A DNA stretch of 31,842 bases from Larix sibirica (GCA_004151065.3 NWUY0300003486.1:19610-51451), one strand, 5' to 3'; positions 19,998 to 30,944 are shown, counted from the stretch's first letter. Program-made: numbers and translations. The notes: generated from the letters alone by a model not told the origin.

Positions 19998-22900
19998 ATG
20001 AACTTAATGTTTGTGCTATCACTTAACATTTGGGGGTTAGGTAGGGTTGAGAAGGTTAGGGCCCTATACAAACTTATTAAAACTAATAACCCTGATGTTA
20101 TATTAATTCAAGAGACCATGTGTTCTGAGCTTCAGGCTATTAAAGTTGTTTCTAATATGCTACTTGAGTGGGAATTGTGTTCAATCGACTCTTATGGCCT
20201 TTCGAGGGGTTTACTGTCTTGCTGGAATCCTTTGTTATCAGTTTTTAAACATTTTAGAACTCAAGGGGGGATTTTGATGGAAGGTTTTTTCAAGCATATT
20301 GATATGCAGATCGTTGTATTAAACTGTTGTGGACCATGCAAGGACCAGGATGTCTTCTAGAACTCTTTGGAGTCTAGTGGTTTATTAAGGGTTCACAATT
20401 TAATTGTAGCAAGTGACCTTAACTTCACCTTGTCTCCTGCAGAAATTTGGGGTTATACTACTCGTAATGACCCACATGGTGAGTTTTTTTCCAATTTACT
20501 TATGAGGAATAATCTTATTGACATTGCTCCTGTCAAATTGGAGCCTACATGGTCAAATGGGCGTTGTGGAAATGTTGGGATCTATAAGTTCCTGGATCGC
20601 TTCCTTATGAATATAAATTTAGTCTATAATTTGTAGAGATTTCGGACTTGGGTGGAAAACTGTTCTATATTTGATCACCTCCCTATTATACTACAATTGG
20701 ATGGGATAAATCCATGCAAGAGCTACCCTTTCAAATTCAACAATTCTTGGTTATTAAAAGAAGATTTCATGTTGTATGGTTAGAGATAGATGGATGTCAT
20801 ATCAATCCCATGAAGGTTGTAGCCCTATGGACAGTCTGGTTTGGAAATTAAAATGTCTAAAAAAAGAAGTAACATTGTGGGCTAAAGATCAAATAAAGAA
20901 AGATAGTGAAGAACTTTTAAAGATTGAAGATCAAATGAGGACCATCCTAACAAAGAATGAGGACTTTATTATGAATGAAGAGGACAAAGCTTATATGAGG
21001 GAATTAGAGAATAAAAAATCCCTTCTTCTTTAACATGAGGAAATGGAAAGGCGTTTGAAAATTCATGCTCTTTGGGTAGCACTAGGTGACCGTAATACTA
21101 GATTTTTTCACAATTACGCTTCTTATAGAAGAAATATTAATGCTATATGGGAGATTCTTGGTGAGAGGGGTCATATGGTTAAAAATCAAAATGATCTAAA
21201 AAAATATGGCTAAATCCTTCATCTATGAGTCTTTTAAAGATCATGGTACTTGTCAAATTGAAGACCAATTAAAAGTGATCAGTCATATTCCTACATTTAT
21301 TGATCTAGAGGACGGTGATGACATTGGTAGGCCTGTCACTATTGGTGAAGTTGAAGATTCTTTGAAACAGTTTGCTAAAGATAAGCATCAAGGTCCCGAT
21401 GGTTGGACTGTGGAACTCTTTCTATCCTTCTTGGACATGATAGGGGAGGATCTACTTTCCATGGTGGAGCATTCTAGGTTGAAAGGGTTTGTTTCTAGTG
21501 CCTTAAACTCTACATTCCTCACTCTTATTCCTAAATGCAACAAACCTGGTTCATTCAGTGACTTTAGACCAATTGCATTATGCAATTTGACTTATAAACT
21601 CACTACTAAAATCATTTCCACTAGAATCGAGCAATTTGGTTTTTTGGTTGATAGACAGATATTGGATGCCATTAGCATTATCTAGGAATTTATGCATTCA
21701 ATCAATCTGAAGAATATTGATGCTCTAATGTTGAAGATGGATTTAGTGAAGGCTTATGATCGGGTTGACTGGGGGTACCTTAGACTTCTTCTCTTACAAA
21801 TTGGTCTAGCCTTAACTGTCACAAATTGGATCATGTCTTGTATTACTTCAACTCAGTTCTTTGTGCTTATAAATGAATCTCCTACAACCTTCTTTAAAAG
21901 TTCCAAAGGTATTAGACAAGGCTTCCCATTGTCTCCTCTTCTATTTTTACTTGTTATTGAAGGCTTAAGTTGATTGATTAGCAAGGCTAAATTCGATGGG
22001 AAGCTTAAAGGTATCAAAATCTATGCATCTATTTACATCACACACTTACCGTTTGTAGATGATGTAATGTTATTGGTAATGGATCGGTGGATGAATGGAA
22101 ATGTTATGATGAAATTATCAAAATATTATGTGCAGCTTCGGGGATGGAGGTGAGCATAAATAAATCTAGCTTTTATAAACACAATATGGATAGGAACAAC
22201 TTGCAGGGGATCACATCTTTCATTCCCTTCAAAGTTTGTGAGTTATGTGATGGTCTCAAATACCTGGGTTGTTTTTTGAAGCCTACTGGATATAGAATAA
22301 AAGATTGGCTATGGTTAGTGGAAAAGTTTGAAAGAAGGATAAATCATTGGTCTTTTAGGTTACTTTCCATTGGAGGCAGATTGACCCTGCTTAAAGTTGT
22401 CTTGACTGGATTACCTGTTTACTGGTTGTCTCTAGCACATGTGCCTAAGACTATTTTGAATTGGATCCATAGATTAGTGTTTAGATTTATGTGGTCTAGA
22501 AATGTTGATATATAGAAATTACAGATGATCGATTGGGAAAGATTATCAAAACCAAAAATTTGGGGAGGATGGGATATAAAAAATATTTGTTGGTTCAACG
22601 TTACTTTATGTCTGAAGAGTTTATGGCGTGGACTCTTTGGTAAAGGGTTGTGGACTAAGGTTCTACATGCAAAATATATTAAAAGAAAATTTTTGACTTG
22701 TTTGAGGAATCCTATTAAGACATACAGGAATTCTTCAAACTTTTGGCCTGGTTTTATCAAGTCACATCCATGGCTTGGCAGAGGATTGACTTGGAAAGTT
22801 GGTGTAGGTACCAATGTCTTGGTTGGCATTGATCCTATCATTGGGATGGAGGAGAATTTTCAGTTATCTTCATATCTTTTAGAGTATTTGGTAGAACTCG

Positions 22901-24108
22901 GGTTCATTACTTTAGCTCATATCAAAAACCAAACTAGCACCCTTCCACAGATTCTTATTGGTTGACTACTTTTGACGTTGGTTTGGGCAGTAGATGGGCG
23001 GATGAGTGGAACAATTATATATCTTTGTTAAATTCTAGATGACTCAAACTTAGCTCATATGAAGATTCTCTTATATGGTATCTGAATACTGCCACTAGTC
23101 ACATTTCGGCAAAGACTGCATATAATGTGATTGCTCAAGAACATATTGTTATTGTGCCTAGATGGTGGTTCCATAAATTATGGTGTTGACATATGCCATT
23201 AAAAATTAAATGTTTTGTATGGTTTTCTTTTGAAAATTGCCTGAAGACATGGGATAATCTACAACATAGAGGTTTGATCGGACCTAATTGGTGTGCACTC
23301 TGTATGAAAAATGAGGAATCTTTTGAACATAATTTTGTTACTTCTCAGTGTACAAAGCAGTTATGGTTATCAGTCTGCTCTTCTCTCAATATCACACAAC
23401 CCTGGGGTTCTAATTCATTTGAACACAATTTATATCACTGGTTTAAGGGTGTCACTGCACATAAAACCTTACTAGCTTTCATGTCTTGGGGTATTTGGAA
23501 AGCCATAAATGCACTCATCTTTGAAGACAAGAAACTAAATTTGAATGATATTAGCAGGGGGATTATATGCCTTTATAATGGATACTATGTTTATAAGACT
23601 AGTTGTGTAAAAGGCCATTAGTTGGTTAATTTATCTTTCAGAATATGTTGCTACATGTTTTTTTTATGGTGCTTCCCAAGGTGGTATATGTGCAGCTAGT
23701 GTAATCCTCAAATTGAATTTTGAACACTTTTTTAAGTTTAAATTGAACTATGGACTGGGCACTAATACAAAGGCAGAAATGTTGGCATTGTGGTGCTTAT
23801 GCAAGGTGGCATCTATTTTGGGGATTGATTCCCTAAAAATATTTGGGGATTTGATGGTTGTTGTTCAATGGGAAAAGGATAAATATAATATCAGAGTGAT
23901 TGCACTCTATAATTGGTGCAATGATATAAAAACTCTCTTATCATCTTTTGCATCTGCGGATATTTCACATATTTATAGGGAAATGAACTTGGAAGCTGAC
24001 CAACTATCAATAAAGGCTCTTATAGAGGACGAAGGCATCTTATGGTGGGAAGAATTTCAAGACTCTTTGTTGATAAATAGTGGTTCCTTCAACATATTTT
24101 TGATGTAG
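19998..24108 (+). pseudogene. LINE ORF2: endonuclease, reverse transcriptase, zinc finger, RNase H
   Basis: Domains in order: (1) apurinic endonuclease-like, 19998-20690, with NIWGLG, IQET, SDLNF (usually GDxN), LDRF and FDHLPI; (2) reverse transcriptase, about 20780-22510, with WVALGDRNTRFFH, HQGPDGW, RPIALCN, KMDLVKAYDRVDW (21736-21774), GIRQGFPLSPLLF and the active-site box FVDD (near 22052, usually FADD); (3) linker with W-rich segments; (4) zinc-binding region 23193-23400, with PLKIKCFVW, CALCMKNEESFEH and a later Cys; (5) RNase H, about 23640-24105, with FYGASQGG (first Asp changed to Tyr), TNTKAEMLAL, IFGDLMVV and REMNLEADQLS. Stops lie at 20358, 20634, 21031, 21683, 21971, 22513, 23040, 23188 and 23619; frameshifts lie near 20770, 21200, 22065, 22945 and 23630. 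The protein cannot be produced. Confidence 0.88.
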
Positions 24109-24346
24109 TTTGTTTGTTTCTTTATATGTGTTAGTCTTTTTTTAGGATAGATGCTTTCATCTGATATGTTTTTTGATACATGTATTATGTATTCCCGTGA
24201 AGAATGCCAAGATATCTCTTGTATTGTAGTTGTCTATGTTATATGATGAGAACAGACTCATCTATCTCAGAGATGAACAGATGAGATGATGTACTTTTTG
24301 ATTCACTTTTTTGAATAACAAAAGTGTTGTTTTTTTCTTATTGAAA

Positions 24347-24365
24347 AGATCTTGAAGAGATATCC
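24347..24365. repeat. Candidate target-site duplication, 3' side of the LINE
   Basis: A 19-base exact match to 17745-17763, directly after the LINE's 3' end (…cttattgaaa). Confidence 0.65.
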
Positions 24366-25500
24366 CGATTTCCCTTTATGTTCATAAAATCGATGCTCTA
24401 GTGATCTCCCAACACTAAGGAAAATTGAATCTCCACTCTAAGGTATGCTTATGTTTGAAATAGCACAACCACTACAATTATAGATGTCATTGAAATTGAA
24501 AACTAAAAAAAACAAAAATAAAGATCCTAATATGAAATGTTAGTGACACATAAACTTGGATGAGGTTTATTTAATCTGTAAAAATTAAGTATTCCACTGT
24601 CCATTAAATGCTTAACAAAACAAAGAAGTCACAAGTAGCTACAAATAAGGGCAGTGAATGAACCCTCCAATAAAATCATGTGTTGTTCATCCAAGAAGCA
24701 TTGATTCCTATGTTCCTCTCATTGATTCGACATTGATGGCAAATTTGTAACCTTCGCTCTCTTCTCTTCCTCAAACAGATAAACCCATGTAACATGATGC
24801 AACATTCATAAAGCGATCGAGGATAGATTTATATCAACACTCATACAAGACAATGGACGCTATAAAGCCATATGAATGCTTGTTTGTCAGCTTTTTTGGG
24901 TAAAAGGGCGATCACTCTCAAACCGATGATAATGTTGACATCCCTTGGATTGCATCTTCATAAAAAACAATCCACCAACTTGTGTTCAACGGTCCTATAC
25001 GACGGAAATCCGTAGGTCGCAATTTTTCGTGATTGTCTCAATTTGCACCCACCTCCTCGTCACACTAAATTATGGCCTAGAAGTTATAAAAAAATCCCCA
25101 AATCGCCAATTACAATTTTCTAGATGCTTCTCTTTTATGGGATTAATACTAAATTTTTTTAATATATAATATAAGTATGTTAGAGAATATAACGCTTAAA
25201 TTTTTTAAGCAAAACTATTACCATCTTCTTCTTTTTAAAATTTCATATATAAATAATATGGAGAGATTTATTCATGGAGTAAAACTTAAAATTGTTTTTG
25301 ATTGTAAGGAAGCAATTTAACTGCCCAAGATCCGAAAAAATTATAGTTGGCATATCTATGTTATGGTATGTAGTACTCTCTTTAAGATTAAAATAATAAT
25401 GCGTACCAATGAGGTGCATAATAGGAACATCAGTCCACAACCTCATCACAACAAGGCAGTGTCTACAATCCGCATGCCAACATTTGTACAACGACCATGT
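24366..25500. other. AT-rich non-coding DNA
   Basis: No supported gene. Short open frames on both strands show no domain features. If the LINE inserted upstream of glyoxalase II, this region would be that gene's distal upstream DNA. Confidence 0.35.
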
Positions 25501-25503
25501 GGT

Positions 25504-25765
25504 AACAAAATAATGTGATCTATGTGAATGGGTTCCACATTACATATCGGCATTATATAGCACGTGGCATGTGTGAAGCATGGGTGTAACAATGGAGGTG
25601 AACAAAATAATATGATCTATACCAATGGGTTCCACGTTACATATCAACATTATATAGCATGTGGCATATGTGAAGCATGGGTGTACCAATGGAGGTGAAG
25701 AAAATAATATGATTTATACTAATGAGTTCCACATTACATTTCATATCGAGGGTGTAAGAATGGAG
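25504..25765. repeat. 97-bp tandem repeat, nearly three copies
   Basis: Units start at 25504, 25601 and 25698 (aacaaaataat.tgat.tat). Each contains gggttccac.ttacatat, attatatagca.gtggcat and gaagcatgggtgta. The third copy has an internal deletion and ends about 25765. Confidence 0.85.
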
Positions 25766-25789
25766 GTGAAATTGCATTTTGTCATATCA

Positions 25790-25960
25790 TACTTCATTTA
25801 ATTCACAAGTTTTGTGTAGCATAGTTAAAAGACAATGTTCTCCATTTTAGAAAATAGTAGCAAGATTCACACTAATATCGTGCTTCAATTAACTTACAAG
25901 TTTTAGTAGCATAGTTGAAAGGCAATGTTCTCCATTTAGGAATTACAATATCTAAATGTA
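25790..25960. repeat. Degenerate 90-bp duplication
   Basis: The phrases cttcattta/cttcaatta, acaagtttt..gtagcatagtt and aatgttctccatttta recur about 90 bp apart (25792 and 25882). Around 26050 and 26250 there is another related pair (gatattgatgttact.gtggagatat), so the area has been repeatedly duplicated. Confidence 0.6.
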
Positions 25961-26954
25961 CAAATAGTAGTGGAAGTTCCAAGAATTCAAACCCAATGAT
26001 CAAATGTTAGACTTCCTTCACTTATATCCCAAGTGGCCAGGATGTCCATACCGATAGAGATATTGATGTTACTCGTGGAGATATCCACATTACACACATT
26101 GTCGGTTTCCTTGACATTGTTTTAAAACATAACATAAATGAAACAACTCTGGTAAAATTTTTACTTATCTCACCATGGTTTCAAGTGTAGAGCATTATAT
26201 CAACAATAATGGGCATTTACTCCAGCCAAATTTATTTCATTTTAGATAATGATATTGATGTTACTTGTGGAGATATTCATATTTCATTGTTGGTTTCCTC
26301 AACATTAAGAGGAAGAGCTCCAAATAAACTTGTTGATTGTGCTTCTAATGTAGTAAGATATACAAATGAATGAGGAGAATCCTTATTTGTACCAAAAAGA
26401 GGTAAACACCTTAAATTAAAGCTTAAGTTAATAATAAAAGTGACAAGGCATTGCTACATAGAAGGCAGACATTTACAAATATTGAAATATTATATTATAA
26501 AGGCTCGAGTCTATAACATTAATACAAAATCATGAGTTTACCTGTAAAATATCTTGTGTTCATAGAGTCTAATGCCCAATAAAGTTATTGTGGTTAGGTG
26601 CACAACATGCCCTCCTCCCTATAGAAGCTTTGTCCTAAAAAGGTGAAAACTCAGGTAATAGAGATGGTTTTGAAATTTTGGTTGGAATCACTTAAAATAT
26701 CCATTTATGGTGCTAATATAAGTGCAAATCATGTATTATACAATGTCAAAACAAGCAAAAAAAGGTACCTCTAGCCATTGAAAACTTGTTTCACTACCCA
26801 AATTTGATAGTAAAACTTGCCTTTTGAACTCTAGAGTGATTTTTGAAGTGTGGTTACAAAAGAAAATATTGGTGCACTTTATGATTGAGTCATTGCAATA
26901 ACAAAGAGCAAGCTTTGAACCTTGAACTAGCCTATTCATAAATCCATTCTATAA

Positions 26955-27204
26955 TCCATTTTTTTTAAATGTGGTTCAATGCCCTGGATATTGATGCTAG
27001 CTACATCCATAGAATACCCCTCCCCCCCGAGGGGAAGCCACTACTGTCTACGGTCTTAACCGTCGGGTTTGATTACAGAGCCTAACCCGGTGGGGGACAT
27101 CGAGTGAGCCCCCCCTAATAATCACAACACAACCACCCGGGGATATGACCTTGAGACCTCTACTTGCAAGAACAACTCTTAACCACTCGAGTTAACCCAT
27201 TGGG
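26955..27204 (-). mobile_element. tRNA-derived SINE with target-site duplications
   Basis: On the minus strand the element starts at about 27204 with cccaatgggttaactcgagt, then ggttaagag: a tRNA-like A box close to the Leu/Ser type cgagtggttaag. The B-box-like ggtctcaaggtcatatcc follows at the right distance. A body with G and C runs continues to an A-rich 3' tail (atttaaaaaaaatgg) near 26957-26972. It is flanked by 12-bp direct repeats with one mismatch: attctataatcc at 26946-26957 and attctataagcc at 27205-27216. Structure and length (about 250 bp) fit a plant SINE transcribed by RNA polymerase III and mobilised by a LINE. Confidence 0.75.
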
Positions 27205-27216
27205 ATTCTATAAGCC

Positions 27217-29090
27217 AATTATATTAGAGCAATTGCTATATTTAAAACATGAAAAGAGAAATATGTTTTTTTTTGTTATTAAAAGGTTGACATGTTACAT
27301 GCAAAATTTCATTCATCCATTATGTGTTACATACATAAAGTATGTAGTCTTGACGATCTTAGATGGTAAGGCTTTGATGGTATACTCCCTTCCATTTTGT
27401 CTTCCCCCAATGATTAGTGGAGTATGTATTCAAATAAAAACCTTTGAATATTAAGGACCACATCCACAACTTCATTATCCACGACATAAAAGTTGTTCTT
27501 GAGGGTGTAGTCATCCCTTATAAGTTCCACATTATGCACAAAACCTTCACACTGAACGTGTTTATGACTAAAGATGTTTGATTGAGGATTGGTAAAAAGT
27601 ATTAGGATAGAGGTTGAGTCTCTTAGCTTGTTTTTTAATTAAGATGTTGAATGTATTTCCAAGGTCCACTATGATTAGGACCTTTGTTATTCAATGGAAA
27701 CAAATTATTAAAGGTTTTAAGATGAGTAAGTCAAATCTTTGTAGATAGAGACATTGATGGTTCTCTTATATTTATTAAAGGTAGGAATTGGTCTTTTAGC
27801 ACATGATTATTATAGAATTACTTGACATTAGTCCTAGTAGGTTTAGATTATGAGTTGGATTGGTACAAATATCTAGACATGTAAAGTTTGTATGGGAGAA
27901 AACATGGTCTTTCAACTAAGGTTGAGAGCATCTACAACATGGATTTGGATTTGGGCAAGGATTTTAATATCCCTCTTGATTGGTTAGGGTTTATAGATTA
28001 TGTATAAACCCTCCTTGCAAATAATATTTTTTTAAAGGTTCTATGTTGTTGGATATGTGATAGACCCTGGTGGAAAGTGTCCAACACAGGCCTGATGTAG
28101 TCTACTACATCGACATATTCAAAATTCCAAGAGGTCTTATCCGAGGTGAGTATGGTTGTTTCCATATAATTAAAGTGTAAAGTATTAAATATTTAGTGGG
28201 GTCATGAATTCCATCACTTATATTCTATTCACATTCAATTAAACCAGCGAAACTAATATCATACACATCAATCAAAAGCATAGATAGATCATCAAGATAC
28301 AAGATGAATACAAATGCATAAGCAAAACTAATCTACATTGTGTTAGCAAAACAATTAATACAACATAACTCATGCACAAAACTCATGGAAAATCTCCTAA
28401 CTTAACATCCCACTCACTACAACAACGAACTCACCACTAACAACCAAGAACTAACTCTTCAACATTACAGTCCTCGTATATATAGGCAACTACAGTGGTT
28501 ATTGCAAATTCCAAATCATACTAAGGAATCTATTGGCTGCATACAATAGATTCTATGCCTTAAGAAACATGCACAGAGGATACATGAGTTGCCTCCTCAA
28601 CCTCTACATACTCATAGTTATGTGGAACCTTGTACTCATGCTTTTGCAGTTTCATGGCTCCTATAGATTCATCTTTTGTTGAGATCTACTTTTCAGTAGT
28701 CAAAATTGGGCCACAACAACTCCCAAACACTAGTCCAATAATTGGTGCACGAATAAAAAATATCGAAGATGTATCAAACCTACATGCGTAGAATTAAAAA
28801 CAAAGATGGTTAATCAGCAGAGGAACTTCACAAGTAAAACCTATGGTTACCCTACTAAAAAGTAAATGGTTCCATCCTACATACATGCAATATTACCTTG
28901 CAAAGCTAAAGCAATGATAGGGGTACATTACATATCCTACCCAACTCATTCCACTACACAGTTGAAGGGTATTGGTCACAATAAAACTCCAAGACAAGTT
29001 ACTAATTATCCATTATGGAAAGAAATAACAATGACAACATCATACAACTAAGGATCAAAATTAATATTGCTCAAATAATATAATAGAGGC
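27217..29090. other. AT-rich non-coding DNA
   Basis: No supported gene in nearly 1.9 kb. A TATA-like string (tatatatagg) is at 28478, but no coding region or LTR boundary follows from it. Confidence 0.35.
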
Positions 29091-29097
29091 CTAATGC

Positions 29098-29370
29098 TTA
29101 TTCCTCTGAAATGTTAATTTCCATTGAATTATGAAGCTTCTTGGTCGGTGGGTGTTGATTGATATTACTAATTTCAATAGTGCTTCTACAAAGGGGCATA
29201 TGGAACGCCAAGAGAGCCAAGCATCTACACATTGAATCATGGAAACACTACATGCATTTTGGTATCACAAGGCATTTATCACCATCCTTGAATTGATCAA
29301 GACACATTGCACATTCAAGATTGTTGCTAATGAAAATATCCCTGACATCATTACTCTTATTATTATTCAC
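29098..29370 (-). pseudogene. RING-H2 finger (ATL-like E3 ligase) pseudogene fragment
   Basis: On the minus strand a frame reads NDVRDIFISNNLECAMCLDQ, then FKDGDKCLVIPKCM, a stop, and CFHDS. After a one-base shift it gives CVDAWLSWRSICP, and after a second shift PLCRSTIEISN, ending with a TAA at 29100-29098. This is the C-x2-C ... C-x-H-x2-H-x2-C ... C-x2-C pattern of RING-H2 E3 ubiquitin ligases with the typical (C)-DAWL and CPLCR features. The position of the first zinc-binding His is now a stop codon. Two frameshifts and the stop show a dead copy. A hydrophobic frame at about 29500-29640 could be a former transmembrane segment, as ATL proteins have one before the RING, but that is weak. 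Confidence 0.7.
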
Positions 29371-29379
29371 CTATTCTAC

Positions 29380-30350
29380 ATGGATTGTGCCAATAAAAAT
29401 GGGTAAATTTGAAAATTGGACTTAGAGAGAGGGATCATTTAATGGGCTTATTGTTGTAGACGTTGATTTACTTTCTTTGTGTGGTAACATATAAAGAGGC
29501 ATTCCATGCGAGATAGAATTAGACGAGCACCATGACTCCCATTCCCACATAGAGTAGGAAGAGGGCAAGGACTAGTTCCCACGTGCTCTTCAAGAAGTGG
29601 AGAAGGAGGAAAACCATCACCAATAAACTAGACAGGGGACTCAAACTCAAGCTATATAGAATTTTAAAGCAAAGGGTTCCTACTAACCCTACATATGCCT
29701 ACATGTCTCGTGCATGTCTCATCATCTCCAAGTTATGGGCATTTATGGTAACCTAGACGAGGAGTTCAAATAAAGTTAAAGATGTATAAATATATGGAAT
29801 TCCTAATAAAATACCAAAATTATGCCAAAAAAAGGCAGCCAATGGAGATTGGATGACTAGAGAATTGTTTTACTAATGAAGAGCAAAATATATGCCAATA
29901 AGAAGAGAATGGACACTTTAATAGATGTTCCATCTCGTGTCCATCTCTCACAATCAAACTAGTGACATTGTTGGGGATAAATTTGGGTTTTGCAATAGTG
30001 CAAAGTTTTAAATGTCAATAGGGCATTGTAGCTGAGAATGTTCACACAATCAGGATAAGCATACAAATATAAGCACATAATTTACTGAAGAGATATAGGA
30101 CTATATAGACGATTAAAACAAACTTACTTAAAACAAATTGCATGCACACCAATATTTATTGCATTAAATATTGAGCACATATGTAGAAATTGGATGTTCA
30201 GAAATGCTTTTGGAATGTGTACAATATTTGATTCAACTGATTCAACTCTTTCAATATCTAGTGTAAGAATTTCTTATCTATCAGCGTTCTGTCATCCTCC
30301 ACGTCCTCTTCTCTCAACAAGTATGTTAGTTTTAGTTCTCAGGCTTCTGC
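29380..30350. other. Non-coding DNA between the RING relic and the PLE fragment
   Basis: No supported gene. It may contain the worn N-terminal part of the RING-H2 gene (29500-29640, minus) and, just before 30360, the reverse-transcriptase end of the Penelope-like element, but I could not recognise conserved motifs of either. Confidence 0.3.
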
Positions 30351-30359
30351 GAGTGAATA

Positions 30360-30944
30360 TTTGAAGCTAATGGTTATGATAGAGATGATGTAGTCAAAGC
30401 CTTTGCTAAATCTAGTCGAGGTCCCGACTCCAAATCTCACAAGAATGGGGAAATATCCAATTTTTTCCTTCCTTACCTTCAATGGACAACCGACAAGCTA
30501 GCAAGAGTCTTGAGGAGAAAAAACACCATCACCAATTTCAATCCCTTTACAACCATTAGAAACTCTTTTAGATCTATAGAGGATCCTATTGTTCCCTTAG
30601 ATAGAAAAGGCGTATATATAATCCCTTGCTCATGTGGTAAACCTTATGTCAATGAAACTGGTCGTTCCTTCAGAACAAGGTTTCATGAACATGTGGCTGA
30701 AATTGAACACAACCGCTCTCGATCCTCTGCTCTCACGGAGCATGCATATAAGACGAAGCATCGTATTCATCTTGAAGATGCTAATATTTTTGCCATCGAG
30801 GATCATTTATTTAATAGAAAATTCAAAGAAGCCATTGAAATTGTAAAACACCTTAACAACCTCAACAGAGATGATGGTTGGTCAATTAGTAATAATTTGA
30901 CACTAACCTTTTCTTCCTTTCCCCCTCCAGACAACTATCATTGA
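30360..30944 (+). pseudogene. Penelope-like element, 3' fragment with GIY-YIG endonuclease
   Basis: One open frame from 30360 to the TGA at 30942-30944 (194 codons) starts with FEANGYDRDDVVKAFAKS and LPYLQWTTDKLARVL, then RRKNTITNFNPFTTIRNSF. This is the linker that follows the reverse transcriptase in Penelope-like retroelements. The GIY-YIG nuclease follows: GVYIIPCSCGKPYVNETGR, with the family's CxCG insertion; the conserved Arg in RSFRTRFHEH; the catalytic Glu in KFKEAIEI; and the Asn in NLNRDDG. The usual YIG is YVN here. The nuclease would nick the target DNA to prime reverse transcription. The reverse transcriptase is missing, so it is a 5'-truncated remnant, but the frame over the endonuclease is intact. 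The first upstream in-frame stop is at 30354. Confidence 0.88.

Larger units (their letters stand above)
17388..21754. repeat. Large direct repeat, right copy (starts at the N gap)
   Basis: The right copy begins directly after the Ns with the reverse complement of the first codons of glyoxalase exon 1. It continues past 21754 into the rest of the LINE, whereas the left copy is cut there. A tail-to-head layout like this is what two overlapping contigs give when they are placed side by side without merging. Confidence 0.95.
17764..24346 (+). mobile_element. Full-length but decayed L1-type LINE with RNase H
   Basis: A non-LTR retrotransposon about 6.6 kb long. Layout: a 5' untranslated region of about 600 bp with tandem repeats and T runs; ORF1 (18364-19317) with a CCHC zinc knuckle; ORF2 (about 19998-24108) with endonuclease, reverse transcriptase, zinc-binding linker and RNase H; and a 3' untranslated region of about 240 bp. 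It is bounded by a 19-bp direct repeat (17745-17763 and 24347-24365). A C-terminal RNase H is typical of plant L1 elements. The 3' end lacks a clean poly(A). At least ten premature stops and about six frameshifts make it non-autonomous. It stands in opposite orientation to glyoxalase II. Counting from the left block's insertion repeat (13377-13395), the insertion point is about 340-360 bp upstream of the start codon, so it probably sits in or near that gene's promoter. Confidence 0.88.

Noticed and set aside
13020-21754. Genuine recent tandem duplication of a LINE and promoter
   Set aside because: Both breakpoints coincide with the N pair and both ends are truncated mid-gene; overlap of contigs is the simpler explanation, though reads are needed.
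25504-25765. CRISPR-like array
   Set aside because: The repeats are contiguous 97-bp units without distinct spacers in a plant nuclear context.
28470-28500. TATA box and promoter
   Set aside because: tatatata is common in this AT-rich DNA and no gene follows.
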